Assembly (NCBI GenBank): GCA_947487955.1 | Contig: CANKYV010000009.1 | Span: 1-51,363 of the forward strand | Direction: 5' to 3' | Origin: Alphaproteobacteria bacterium | Lineage (GTDB): Bacteria; Pseudomonadota; Alphaproteobacteria; Paracaedibacterales; CAITNM01 | Length of the DNA: 51,363 bases | Part shown: positions 1 to 8,460 of the stretch, piece after piece | Layout of the letters: each line of letters starts with the position of its first letter | Numbering within the stretch: the stretch's first letter is position 1 | Notes under the pieces: model-generated | What the model saw: only the letters and a program-made list of their open reading frames with translations | Databases searched by the model: none | What the model was told of the DNA's origin: nothing | Made by a program: the position numbers and the translations under genes

Positions 1-145
1 TTAATGTTCAAAAAATTCGGGTGAAAGACGTGTGGCATTTAACTGCAAAACTATCTCGTAAAATTCTTGCTCACACTGCTGCTTTCTTTATCAAAAAGTC
101 TTTGCAGTTCGATCTAATCTTCTCTTAAAAACTCGCACACTGCGT
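1..145 (+). mobile_element. 3' end of an insertion sequence (left copy)
   Basis: The first 145 bases are the exact reverse complement of 51215-51359. They hold the C-terminal codons of a transposase and then a short tail ending near ACTCGCACACTGCGT, the likely terminal inverted repeat. The element runs off the window, so its full length and other end are not visible. The identity between the two copies stops sharply at 145, which marks the IS boundary. Confidence 0.85.
3..128 (+). CDS. Transposase C-terminal fragment, cut by the window edge
   Basis: The frame beginning at base 3 is open to a TAA at 126-128 and encodes 41 residues. It includes the stretch VWHLTAKLSRKILAHT, typical of the basic C-terminal end of DDE transposases. 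The pattern KILAHT followed by FFI resembles IS982-type enzymes, but that family call is tentative because the catalytic domain lies outside the window. A matching copy is at the other end on the minus strand. It is followed in the same frame by the truncated L,D-transpeptidase, with a stop between them. Confidence 0.6.
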   Translation, partial: NVQKIRVKDVWHLTAKLSRKILAHTAAFFIKKSLQFDLIFS

Positions 146-164
146 TTTAAAAGAAAAAGCTGAT

Positions 165-1142
165 GTGAAGCTTCCTGAATTTGTGTGTGCTCGTGCTTTG
201 CGTTCGGGTGATAAAGACGACAGCATACCTGTATTGCGACAGATTTTGCAGTCTTTAGGGTACCTTGAAAAAGTGACGGATTCACCATTTTTCGATATGG
301 AATTAGAAAAGGCAGTTAAGGCTTTTCAAACAGGGCATTGTTTAGGGGCAGGTGGAGTAATAGAAGATGAAACAAAAGTAAGGCTTAATTGGAGTTACAC
401 AAAACGTTTAAAAATGATAAGCGATAGCATATCAAAAATAAAAAATTTAGTATGTGCTAGCCGTACAGTTATTATAAATATACCGACTTATTCTTTGTAT
501 GCTTTTGAAGATGAGAAATTGAAGATGAGTATGAAAGTTATTGTGGGAAGGCCTGAGCGCCCGACTCCTTTAATGACAAGTTATGTTGATGGTGTTGAGT
601 TTAATCCTGTGTGGGTTGTGCCGCATACGATTCTTTTTGAAGATAAGTTACCAAAAATTCAAGAAGATCCAGAATTTCTTGAAAAAAATAATTTTAAGAT
701 TTTTGATCATAATGATGAGGAGGTTGATCCTAGTACAGTGGACTGGAATGACGTAGATGTTAATGATTTTCCATACGTTTTTAAGCAAGAAGCAGGAAAA
801 GACAATGCGCTTGGTTTAATAAAGTTTAATTTGAAAAATAATGAAGATATTTATATGCATGACACACCGCAGCGAGAACTTTTTAAAAAGAACTTACGTG
901 CTTTGTCATCAGGATGCATACGGCTTGAGTTACCAGGAAAATTAGCAGGTTGGTTGCTTAATATGGATAAAGATACTGTACAAGAGGAAATTGATACAGA
1001 TGAGACTCAAACAGAACCGTTAGAAAGTCCTGTTACCGTGCATATTACATATATTCCAGTATGGATTAATGAAGAGCATGGTGGAGGACAAGTTCTATGG
1101 GGAGATGATCCTTATAATCTCGAGCCAAATCCACTCAATTAG
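165..1142 (+). pseudogene. L,D-transpeptidase (YcbB type), 5' truncated by an IS
   Basis: This encodes the C-terminal part of a YcbB-type L,D-transpeptidase, a periplasmic enzyme that makes 3-3 peptidoglycan cross-links. Residues about 12-60 resemble a peptidoglycan-binding domain. The YkuD catalytic domain follows, with MHDTP (His232) and the nucleophile motif SSGCIRLE (Cys251). The stretch MKVIVGRP and EFNPVWVVP are also typical of the family. The visible 325 residues lack a signal peptide and the upstream part of the usual protein. The frame is open back to the transposase stop at 126-128, and the only plausible start is a GTG at 165 without a clear ribosome site. It is probably a non-functional remnant, because an enzyme left in the cytoplasm would not reach its substrate. 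Its 3' end overlaps the convergent ubiA by 48 bases. Confidence 0.8.
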
Positions 1143-1952
1143 TCCCCAAAAATGGCAATAAGTAAAAATTTTTATGCAGTTTTGTGAATCATCAGGGGTC
1201 CATTTATTTAAGAGTTTTTGTAAAAACAGCACCCCAATACATACGGGCACAATTCCATTTGGTCCTAAAAAAACCAGTAGAAAAAAATGCAGTAATACAT
1301 TGACTAATGTTAACCAGAATTTGGGGGTGCGACTCATTACTATAGCTGTCGATTTTACGCCTATTTTTAAATCATCTTTAATATCAGCAAAAGCATAAAT
1401 GGTGTCATAAAAAATTGTCCATAAAATTAGACATGAGAATAAGCTTAAGAGTTTCCAAGAAAATGTAAGTGTTGAAACATGAGCAATAGCAATGAGTAGG
1501 CCGATGTTAAATGTAAATCCTAAAAATAATTGTGGCCAATGAGTAATACGTTTCATGAATGGATAGGCTACCATCATGCATGCCGCAACAACACTTATGC
1601 ACTTGGCGGTTTCGCTTAATAATATCCATAAAAAAATACTGATACTGAGAAATACAAATGCTTCTATGAATGCTTGCTTTTTTGTAAGTAAATTTGCTGC
1701 TAAAGGCCTTGATTTTGTACGTTCAACTTTTGTATCTAATTTTTGATCTGCAAGGTCGTTAATAACGCAGCCTGCACTGCGTGTAACGACTGCTCCAAAA
1801 AAAAATAGAGCATAGTCAAGAAAATGCGCATGGCTAATGGCAAGGCCAAAAAAACATGGCCAAAGTAATAGCCAAATGCCAATGGGTCTATGTAGGCGTG
1901 CGAGATGAATGTATGGTAGAAGCTGTATAGGAATAAAAAAATTTAAAGACAT
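1095..1952 (-). CDS. ubiA: 4-hydroxybenzoate polyprenyltransferase UbiA
   Basis: UbiA is an inner-membrane prenyltransferase that attaches the polyprenyl tail to 4-hydroxybenzoate in ubiquinone synthesis. The 285-residue length fits the family. The first aspartate-rich motif is NDLADQKLD within RSAGCVINDLADQKLD, near residues 60-75. The second is ADIKDD, near residue 190. Both bind the Mg-diphosphate substrate. Several hydrophobic segments run along the protein. Its ATG at 1952 overlaps the ATG of the divergent rsmE by two bases, so there is no intergenic promoter region. Its 3' end overlaps the truncated L,D-transpeptidase gene. Confidence 0.93.
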   Translation of the reverse strand: MSLNFFIPIQLLPYIHLARLHRPIGIWLLLWPCFFGLAISHAHFLDYALFFFGAVVTRSAGCVINDLADQKLDTKVERTKSRPLAANLLTKKQAFIEAFVFLSISIFLWILLSETAKCISVVAACMMVAYPFMKRITHWPQLFLGFTFNIGLLIAIAHVSTLTFSWKLLSLFSCLILWTIFYDTIYAFADIKDDLKIGVKSTAIVMSRTPKFWLTLVNVLLHFFLLVFLGPNGIVPVCIGVLFLQKLLNKWTPDDSQNCIKIFTYCHFWGLIEWIWLEIIRIISP

Positions 1953-2631
1953 GACACGACTTTACCTTACCCAAACCTTGAGCGCTGGGCAAATTATTGA
2001 ACTAAGTAAGGATCAGCGGCACTACCTAGAAAAAGTTTTGCGATTTTCGCAAGGTCAAGAATTTCTTGGGTTTAATGAAAAAGACGGTGAGTGGAAAGTT
2101 GTTTTTGAAAAACCTCAATACAGGTGTGAAAACCAAACACGTGAGCTTGTAAAAACTGAAACTTGTTGGTTAGCATTTTCGCCTATTAAACATGACCCAA
2201 TGAATTTTCTGATAGAAAAAGCAACGGAACTTGGGGTAACGGATTTGCAGCCCATTATGTGTGAACGTACCAACAGTCATCGGCTTAATATTGAACGTTT
2301 GACAAAAAATGCTATAGAAGCGTCGCAGCAATGTGAGCGATTTGATGTGCCAAGAGTGCGTGACTCTTTAACGTTAAAGGGTTTTTTAAGCGTATTGCCT
2401 GAAAAAGTTCACTGGTATGCAGCGTTAGAGAGGTCTAACGCTAGTCGTATGAGTTTAGAGTTTCCAGCTGGATTTATTATTGGTCCTGAAGGCGGGTGGT
2501 CAGCGCAAGAGCAGCTTTTATTAGAGAAGTTCACTAAACCAATTTCTCTTGGTGCAAATATTCTACGCGCAGAAACGGCGGCGGTCGTTTGCTTGAGTGC
2601 AAAGATTTTTCAGAAGAATGTAAGTGTTTAA
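1951..2631 (+). CDS. rsmE: 16S rRNA (uracil-1498-N3)-methyltransferase RsmE
   Basis: RsmE is a SPOUT methyltransferase that modifies U1498 of 16S rRNA. The start at 1951 gives MTRLYLTQTL, matching the usual N-terminus; a longer frame upstream from 1909 looks spurious. The SAM-binding trefoil-knot motifs near the C-terminus are clear: FIIGPEGGWS and SLGANILRAETA. At 226 residues it is slightly shorter than many members. It starts inside the start codon of divergent ubiA. Its stop overlaps the stop of convergent lspA by a few bases. Confidence 0.93.
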   Translation: MTRLYLTQTLSAGQIIELSKDQRHYLEKVLRFSQGQEFLGFNEKDGEWKVVFEKPQYRCENQTRELVKTETCWLAFSPIKHDPMNFLIEKATELGVTDLQPIMCERTNSHRLNIERLTKNAIEASQQCERFDVPRVRDSLTLKGFLSVLPEKVHWYAALERSNASRMSLEFPAGFIIGPEGGWSAQEQLLLEKFTKPISLGANILRAETAAVVCLSAKIFQKNVSV

Positions 2632-3125
2632 TAGAATTTTTGTTTTAAATGTTTGGCTTTAAAAAAGTTATCTAAAAGTAGCAATCCAACACCTAAAACA
2701 ATGGCTGAATCAGCTAAGTTAAATGTGTACCAATGCCATCCAAAAACGTGAAAATCTATAAAATCAACAACGGCGCGAAAGCGAAGGCGATCAGCTAAAT
2801 TTCCTAATGCTCCAAAAAAAATTATTGCGGTAGCATAACGCTGAATAGCATTTTCAGCTTTCCACCACCATATACTTACAAAGCATGATAATGTACATAC
2901 ACCGAGTACCAGCAATATATAATGGACGTCTGAATAAGCGCGCAGCAATCCAAAAGTTACGCCAGGATTGAATGCAAGCATGAAGTTTAAGCACGAGGAC
3001 ACGTGTAAAATTTCACCTGTCCCAACATGCTCTAACACCCAGAATTTTGAAAACTGGTCAAGAATAAGGACTAATGTTCCAATTACAAGGCTTCTTTTTT
3101 TAGGTAATTTCTTAAAAGTGATCAT
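2628..3125 (-). CDS. lspA: Lipoprotein signal peptidase II LspA
   Basis: LspA is an inner-membrane aspartic peptidase that removes the signal peptide from diacylglyceryl-prolipoproteins. Both catalytic boxes are present: GALGNLADR and FNLADSAI, each contributing an aspartate. An upstream LDQFSKFWV segment and four hydrophobic helices also fit. I chose the ATG at 3125 because a GAGG ribosome site lies just before it; a GTG at 3140 is a less likely start. It overlaps the end of ileS by 14 bases, the usual ileS-lspA arrangement, so the two are probably translationally coupled. Lipoprotein substrates in this window include pal, rlpA and the S41 protein. Confidence 0.93.
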   Translation of the reverse strand: MITFKKLPKKRSLVIGTLVLILDQFSKFWVLEHVGTGEILHVSSCLNFMLAFNPGVTFGLLRAYSDVHYILLVLGVCTLSCFVSIWWWKAENAIQRYATAIIFFGALGNLADRLRFRAVVDFIDFHVFGWHWYTFNLADSAIVLGVGLLLLDNFFKAKHLKQKFY

Positions 3126-5910
3126 GAATGACCTCGTCACAACGTTTGCATAAGTCAGGTTCGTGTTGTGTTCCTACTTCGAGTGAAATTTTCCAACAGC
3201 GACTACACTTCTGACCTTCTGCAACTTCCACCACCACACCAATACCACGCACTTCTTCTAATGTAAATGCATTGGCTGGCACTTGTGCATGTACTATTTG
3301 GAGTTGCGATGCAATTGCAAGTTCAGCCCAATCAATTTGATCTAGGCGATCTGACCATTCTGCACATACATACATAATGACGCTTGCTTGTAGGCTTGAG
3401 CCAATTGTCTTTGCTGCACGTTCTAGTTCAAGTGCTCCGGTTAATACCTTGCGGATGTTGCGCAGATCTTCCCATTTTGCTGCTATGGAGGGGTTGTTCC
3501 ATAGACGTGGCATTTCAGGAAAACGTTGAGTATGAATACTGCTAGGCTCTTCACTTTCTTGATATGCGTGCCAAGCTTCTTCTGCTGTAAAGCTTAAGAC
3601 TGGAGCTAACCAATGCACTAAATGCATAAACACATGGTGCATAACATTTAAAGTTGCTAAACGTTTTGGGGCATTTAAAGCATCGCAATATAAACTATCT
3701 TTGCGAATATCAAAATAAAATGCAGATAAATCAGTTGCACAAAACGTATGTAATTCGCTGTAGAATGCGGCGAAATCATAGGTTTTGAAAAGCTTTTGAT
3801 GGCTTTTTTCAAGGTCACTTAAGCGATGTAATATCCATTGCTCAAGATCGGGCAGCTCTTCATAGCTTACTTCCTTATAAGAATATCCAGAGAGTGCTCC
3901 TAAAAGATACCGCAACGTGTTACGAAACCGTCTGTAGACATCTTCATGATGCTTTAAAATTTCTTTACCAATGCGTACATCATCAGTGTAATCAGAGCTT
4001 GCAACCCATAACCTCAGCATGTCAGCGCCCATGGAATCAATTACTTGTTGTGGCTCAACTCCATTTCCTTGGGATTTCGACATTTTGTAGCCCTTTTCAT
4101 CGAGTACAAATCCATGGGTAAGTACCTGACGAAATGGCGCCATTCCACGAGTGCCGCAGGATTGCAGCAATGATGTTTGAAACCATCCACGATGTTGGTC
4201 GGAGCCTTCAAAATACATATCTGCAGGCCAGTGCATGTTGGGATTGTTTTCTAAAACAAAGGTGTGTGTGCAGGCGCTATCAAACCAAACGTCTAGAATG
4301 TCATTTGCTTTTTCAAAATCATCTGCTGTATATCCATCACCTAAAAAGTATGCACTATCGTGCTTATGCCACGCAGCAATACCTTCTTTTTCAATTGTAT
4401 TAACAATGCGTTGATGAACAGCTTCATCGCGCAAAACTTCGCCAGTGGCTTTATTTACAAATACTGTGATGGGCACGCCCCAAGTGCGCTGACGTGATAA
4501 ACACCAGTCTGGCCTGTTTGTTACCATTGCTGAAATACGATTTTTGCCTTGTGCTGGAAACCATTCCACTTTGTCAATTTCTTGCATCGCTTTTTTACGT
4601 AAATCGTTGTGGTCCATTGAAATAAACCATTGAGACGTTGCACGGTAAATAAGGGGTGCTTTTGATCTCCAAGAATGAGGATAACTATGTAAAAGCTTGC
4701 TTGCATGCAGTAATGCACCAGCTTCCTTTAGCGCTTCCAGTACATCTGGTCCAACTTTGAATATATGTTTGCCTGCAAACATTGGAACATGGGCATAATA
4801 TACGCCGTCACCCTGCACGGTTTCAGGAACTTCTAGCCCAAACTCTTGCCCCACACCAAAATCTTCAATACCGTGACCAGGAGCTGTATGTACTAGCCCC
4901 GTACCAGCATCAGTTGTGACATGGTCACCTGGTAACATTGGCACATCAAAATCATACCCTTTGCCATGCCACGGATGTTGGCAAACGGTTTCTTTTAATT
5001 CTTCTCCGTTCACATGACCAATAATTCCATAATTTGTAATACCTAACGTGGTTACAGCATCTGTGATTAAATCTTTTGCAAATAATAAGCGCATACCAAC
5101 AGGTATTAAATCGGTACCTTCTAATACTTCAATAACGGTATAAGTATTATCTGTGCCATAAGCAATTGCTCTGTTCCCTGGCAATGTCCATGGAGTGGTT
5201 GTCCAAATCACTGCATGAGCATTTTTCAGCATTTCAACGTTTGTTTTTTTTATGGGAAAGGCCACAAAAATTGCATCGCTAGTGTGGTTATGATACTCAA
5301 CTTCAGCTTCAGCTAGAGCCGTTTTTTCTACGACTGACCACATAACTGGCTTAAGTCCGCGATACAATCCACCATTCATTAAGAATTTGCCAAGCTCTGC
5401 GGCAATTTTGGCTTCACTTTTAAAATCCATCGTAATATACGGATTTTTCCAGTCAGCAATTATGCCAAAGCGTTGGAATTCTTCTGATTGAAGGTTAATC
5501 CATTTAGTGGCATATGTACGACAAGCATCAATATATTCCGCTATATCAATATCTTCTTTACGTTGATTTTTGGCTTTATATTGTTCTTCAACTTTTAATT
5601 CAATAGGTAAACCATGACAATCCCAGCCAGGAACAAACGGTGCATTGTACCCTGCCATTTGGTAATTTTTGTTTACCAAATCTTTTAAAATATAAGATAA
5701 AGCGTGGCCGCAGTGTAGATGGCCATTTGCGTAAGGAGGGCCCCAATGCAAAATAAATTTTTTGTGATCTTTTGATTGCTCGCGTAGCTTTTGATAAAGA
5801 TCAATTTTTTGCCAGTAAGCTATAAAATCTTTTTCGCGAATGGCCAAATTAGCTTTCATCGAAAATGATGTTTTTGGCAAAAAAACCGTGTCTTTATAAT
5901 CCCTTGTCAT
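3112..5910 (-). CDS. ileS: Isoleucyl-tRNA synthetase
   Basis: IleS is a class I aminoacyl-tRNA synthetase that charges tRNA-Ile and edits mischarged valine. The 932-residue length is standard. The HIGH-type signature is PPYANGHLHCGHA near residue 55, and KMSKS lies in GYKMSKSQGN. The editing domain shows VIWTTTPWTLPGNRAI and the aspartate-containing GTGLVHTAPGHG. A C-terminal zinc site is formed by CSRCW and CKRC. The ATG at 5910 gives the normal N-terminus, though the ribosome site is weak. lspA overlaps its 3' end. Confidence 0.97.
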   Translation of the reverse strand: MTRDYKDTVFLPKTSFSMKANLAIREKDFIAYWQKIDLYQKLREQSKDHKKFILHWGPPYANGHLHCGHALSYILKDLVNKNYQMAGYNAPFVPGWDCHGLPIELKVEEQYKAKNQRKEDIDIAEYIDACRTYATKWINLQSEEFQRFGIIADWKNPYITMDFKSEAKIAAELGKFLMNGGLYRGLKPVMWSVVEKTALAEAEVEYHNHTSDAIFVAFPIKKTNVEMLKNAHAVIWTTTPWTLPGNRAIAYGTDNTYTVIEVLEGTDLIPVGMRLLFAKDLITDAVTTLGITNYGIIGHVNGEELKETVCQHPWHGKGYDFDVPMLPGDHVTTDAGTGLVHTAPGHGIEDFGVGQEFGLEVPETVQGDGVYYAHVPMFAGKHIFKVGPDVLEALKEAGALLHASKLLHSYPHSWRSKAPLIYRATSQWFISMDHNDLRKKAMQEIDKVEWFPAQGKNRISAMVTNRPDWCLSRQRTWGVPITVFVNKATGEVLRDEAVHQRIVNTIEKEGIAAWHKHDSAYFLGDGYTADDFEKANDILDVWFDSACTHTFVLENNPNMHWPADMYFEGSDQHRGWFQTSLLQSCGTRGMAPFRQVLTHGFVLDEKGYKMSKSQGNGVEPQQVIDSMGADMLRLWVASSDYTDDVRIGKEILKHHEDVYRRFRNTLRYLLGALSGYSYKEVSYEELPDLEQWILHRLSDLEKSHQKLFKTYDFAAFYSELHTFCATDLSAFYFDIRKDSLYCDALNAPKRLATLNVMHHVFMHLVHWLAPVLSFTAEEAWHAYQESEEPSSIHTQRFPEMPRLWNNPSIAAKWEDLRNIRKVLTGALELERAAKTIGSSLQASVIMYVCAEWSDRLDQIDWAELAIASQLQIVHAQVPANAFTLEEVRGIGVVVEVAEGQKCSRCWKISLEVGTQHEPDLCKRCDEVIHDHF

Positions 5911-6006
5911 AACTAAACTTTTTCATTTGATTCCTCATTTCTAAACGGTTTTTGAGGTTTTTAAAACCCCATGGTGGTGGACTTTTTATTTAGTCCGTTC
6001 TAAAAG

Positions 6007-6034
6007 TTGCCAATTTAACAAATTTATATATAAT
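6007..6034 (+). promoter_or_regulatory. Sigma-70-type promoter for the SRPBCC-MarR pair
   Basis: TTGCCA (6007-6012) and TATAAT (6029-6034) are separated by 16 bases. They precede the ATG at 6062 by a suitable distance. The -10 hexamer is a perfect match to consensus. Confidence 0.5.
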
Positions 6035-6039
6035 ATACT

Positions 6040-6052
6040 TATTTACTAAATA
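6040..6052. promoter_or_regulatory. Palindrome, candidate MarR operator
   Basis: TATTTACTAAATA is a perfect 13-base palindrome (6-base arms around a central C). It lies between the predicted -10 box and the start codon of a two-gene unit that encodes a MarR-family regulator. Such placement suits autorepression. Operator function is inference; AT-rich palindromes also arise by chance. Confidence 0.35.
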
Positions 6053-6061
6053 GGATATTTT

Positions 6062-6487
6062 ATGTGGACAAGAACCTACAGCAAGGTATTTAAAGGTGTG
6101 CAAAAAGAGGATATTTGGCGCATTTGGACTGATATTAATAATTGGCCAACGTGGCACGGTGACCTTGATTATTGCAAATTCGAAGGTGAATTTATCGTGG
6201 GAAATCATTTTCTTTTGAAACCAAAGGGTATAAAACCCGTCAAAATTATTCTTACAGAAATCAAGACTGGGCAAAGCTTTACTGATTGCACAAATTTTTT
6301 TGGTGCAAAGATGTATGACACTCATGCCTTGGAGGAAGTTTCTGGTAGTCTAAAACTTAGCAATACTTTGGTTGTGACTGGACCTTTGAAATGGTTGTGG
6401 ATTAAGTTGGTTGCCAAAAACGTTGCAGATGCTGTTCCTGATGAGATGGAATTACTCGTTCGCTTAGCAAGAGAACAACATGGATAG
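6062..6487 (+). CDS. SRPBCC (START/polyketide cyclase-like) family protein
   Basis: A 141-residue soluble protein with the SRPBCC hydrophobic-ligand-binding pattern. It begins TYSKVFKGVQKEDIWRIWTD followed by NNWPTWHGDLDY, like the W..l.d...wp.W..d opening of many such proteins. A long C-terminal helix ends in VRLAREQHG. No ligand can be assigned. The ATG at 6062 follows AGGATATTTT. It overlaps the downstream MarR gene by eight bases, so the two are co-translated. Small SRPBCC proteins paired with MarR-type regulators are a recurrent arrangement, which suggests a shared small-molecule response. Confidence 0.7.
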   Translation: MWTRTYSKVFKGVQKEDIWRIWTDINNWPTWHGDLDYCKFEGEFIVGNHFLLKPKGIKPVKIILTEIKTGQSFTDCTNFFGAKMYDTHALEEVSGSLKLSNTLVVTGPLKWLWIKLVAKNVADAVPDEMELLVRLAREQHG

Positions 6488-6929
6488 TTTGCCATTTGGA
6501 TTTGAAAAACCAGCAGACAGCCCAGGCTTTTTATTGTGGCAAACATCAACAATTTGGCAGCGTCAGATTAAAAAAGCACTTGATGCATATGAAGTTTCAC
6601 ATGCGCAGTTTGTAATTATGGCGTTGACTTTGTGGTTTGGGGCTAATAATTATAATGCCAACCAAATCCTTATCTCTAAATGGTCTAAGCTTGATAAAAT
6701 GACGGTATCAAAATCACTAAAGAAATTGGTGCTTCTTGGGCTAGTAACGAGAGAAGAAGACAGCAAAGATACACGTGCAAAATGTGTCTTACTTACAGAC
6801 AAAGGGAAGAAATTGCTGGATACTCTTGTGCCAATTGTTGAAGATATTGATCGTAAATTTTTTGAAAGAGTATCTGTTTATGAACAGAAAAGTCTCACGC
6901 ATACTTTAGGCAAGCTATCTGCTGATTAA
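6480..6929 (+). CDS. MarR-family winged-helix transcriptional regulator
   Basis: A 149-residue MarR-type regulator. The winged-helix core lies around residues 60-110. It includes ISKWSKLDKMTVSKSLKKL as recognition helix, and the wing LVTREEDSKDTRAKCVLLTDKGKKLL carries the conserved D.R motif. The N- and C-terminal helices would form the dimer interface. It overlaps the upstream SRPBCC gene, and a palindrome at 6040-6052 is a candidate autoregulatory site. The ligand is unknown. The gene ends 18 bases from the end of the convergent antiporter gene. Confidence 0.87.
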   Translation: MDSLPFGFEKPADSPGFLLWQTSTIWQRQIKKALDAYEVSHAQFVIMALTLWFGANNYNANQILISKWSKLDKMTVSKSLKKLVLLGLVTREEDSKDTRAKCVLLTDKGKKLLDTLVPIVEDIDRKFFERVSVYEQKSLTHTLGKLSAD

Positions 6930-6947
6930 GTTTCTATTGTAAAACCG

Positions 6948-8264
6948 CTACGTTGCAAAGTGTTTAAGAAAAAGACTAATACAATATAAAATTGGCAGCA
7001 GAATAATGCATGACCATATCATGTAGCCTATGAAGCTAGGCATTTCAACGCCACTTTGCTTTGCAATACTTCTGACCATAAAATTTGGGGCATTGCCGAT
7101 ATAACTCATTGCTCCCATGTACACAGAACCTAAAGATATGGCAAGTAATGTGGATGGTAACTGATGCATCAACGTTTGTGCATCATTGCCTGCCATTTTG
7201 AAAAATAATAAATACGTTGGTGCATTATCTAAAAATGCTGACAATCCGCCAGCTGTCCAAAAATAACGGATATCTATGGGAGCGCCATGATCATGGGCAA
7301 AATTAAATAACGCATGAAACGGCCCATCGGCTCCTAGCTTTAACATTGCTGATATGGGAATAAGACTTAGGAAAATCACTAAGAACACGCGTGATACTTC
7401 TTTTAAAGGTTCAAAATTGAAATGCTGCTGATGGTGAATATGTTTTGGAGTTAGCCACAATGACAATCCGCCAATAGTTATGTATCCACAATCGCGGATG
7501 ATATCTTGCCAGGAAATTCCTATTCCCATAATGGTGGTAACTGGGGTCTGACTTAGTGTTGGTGCTAAAAGTGTAATGCCTACAATAGCTATCATTAGTG
7601 TAAGGTTTAAGCCGCCTTCAATTGTTATGGCTACATCATGACGCTGAGAAATAGTGTGCTTATTTTTTATGCGGTCAATAACGGCAAATATACACAAACA
7701 AGAAGTGATAGCAAAAATAAATGGTTGCCAACTATGAGTTAGAGTCCACCTGAAATCAACGCCTGCTAAATACCCCATAAATAACGGAGGGTCACCCAGA
7801 GGTGTTAAACTTCCACCAATGTTTGCCACTATAAAAATGAAAAAAATACCTAAGTGGGTTTTATAAGGTCGATTGTGATTGAGTTTTAGGAAGGGGCGAA
7901 TTAGCACTATTGAAGCCCCGGTTGTGCCAATAAAATTTGCTAAGATAGCGCCGCTTAAGAGGATCAGCACATTATTTTTTAGGCTATCAGAGATATTGAA
8001 TTGTACATGAATGCCGCCTGCTACAACAAACAATGCAAATAATATTGCCAGAAACGCAATGTATTCATGAATCAACGTATGGCTGAAGCTATGCATAGCA
8101 TGATGAATGCCTTCAACGTGAACCATTACGGCAAGCGTCCAAATTCCAATAATTGCTAAAATGTGTTTTTCAAATGTATGCCAGATTTTTGGTAACGCTA
8201 GTGGGCACAAAGCTAATGCAAGCATTAATACAGCATACGGAAAGGCATCAGCTAACGAATACAC
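6948..8264 (-). CDS. NhaD-like sodium:proton antiporter (ion transporter superfamily)
   Basis: A polytopic membrane protein of 438 residues with about 11-12 hydrophobic segments. Motifs of the NhaD/citrate-transporter-like superfamily include NIGGSLTPLGDPPLFMGYL, LSAFLDNAPTYLLFF and YIGNAPNFMVRS. Those asparagines, aspartates and the GDPP turn are typical of the ion site. I chose the GTG at 8264 because GGAGG lies 7 bases upstream. A longer frame from 8318 would read into the tRNA-Arg gene and is an artefact. Na+/H+ exchange is inferred from the family; a carboxylate substrate cannot be excluded. Confidence 0.82.
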   Translation of the reverse strand: MYSLADAFPYAVLMLALALCPLALPKIWHTFEKHILAIIGIWTLAVMVHVEGIHHAMHSFSHTLIHEYIAFLAILFALFVVAGGIHVQFNISDSLKNNVLILLSGAILANFIGTTGASIVLIRPFLKLNHNRPYKTHLGIFFIFIVANIGGSLTPLGDPPLFMGYLAGVDFRWTLTHSWQPFIFAITSCLCIFAVIDRIKNKHTISQRHDVAITIEGGLNLTLMIAIVGITLLAPTLSQTPVTTIMGIGISWQDIIRDCGYITIGGLSLWLTPKHIHHQQHFNFEPLKEVSRVFLVIFLSLIPISAMLKLGADGPFHALFNFAHDHGAPIDIRYFWTAGGLSAFLDNAPTYLLFFKMAGNDAQTLMHQLPSTLLAISLGSVYMGAMSYIGNAPNFMVRSIAKQSGVEMPSFIGYMIWSCIILLPILYCISLFLKHFAT

Positions 8265-8282
8265 TAATATTCCTCCATTTTT

Positions 8283-8359
8283 TGGCGTTCCCGACGGGAT
8301 TCGAACCCATGGCCTCAAGATTAGGAATCTTGCGCTCTATCCTGCTGAGCTACGGGAAC
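8283..8359 (-). tRNA. tRNA-Arg (anticodon CCU)
   Basis: On the minus strand a 77-base cloverleaf begins GTTCCCGTAGCTCAG and ends with an encoded CCA. The acceptor arms GTTCCCG and CGGGAAC pair perfectly. The anticodon arm CAAGA-TTCCTAA-TCTTG gives anticodon CCU, which reads AGG arginine codons. The T arm contains GGTTCGAATCC. It lies just upstream of the antiporter gene. Confidence 0.96.
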
Positions 8360-8409
8360 CCTAGGCGAATATTAGCTTTTCATTCGAAGGTTTGTCCAGC
8401 GTTATGATT

Positions 8410-8442
8410 AAAAAAACAGCACATCCCCTATTGAATGTGCTG
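8410..8442 (-). terminator. Rho-independent terminator
   Basis: On the minus strand CAGCACAT and ATGTGCTG form a perfect 8-base stem with a 10-base loop, followed by a run of seven T. It sits about 20 bases past the stop of the exported Sel1-repeat gene. Confidence 0.85.
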
Positions 8443-8460
8443 CGTGAGAGTTTTAGAAAA

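Noticed and set aside
91-288. Minus-strand frame at the left IS and ldt remnant
   Set aside because: It mixes IS tail and antisense of ldt, and its mirror appears at the right end; no family features.
5911-6006. Small stem GGACT/AGTCC (about 5982-6000) before the SRPBCC gene, considered as a leader RNA or T-box element for ileS
   Set aside because: The stem is short, no conserved T-box sequence is present, and it could equally be chance in AT-rich DNA.
8265-8318. Longer N-terminus of the antiporter (start at 8318)
   Set aside because: The extra residues are the translated 3' half of tRNA-Arg. A GTG with GGAGG at 8264 is the better start.
8161-8407. Two plus-strand frames across the tRNA-Arg region
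   Set aside because: They read through the tRNA gene and the 5' part of the antiporter gene on the opposite strand; no ribosome site.
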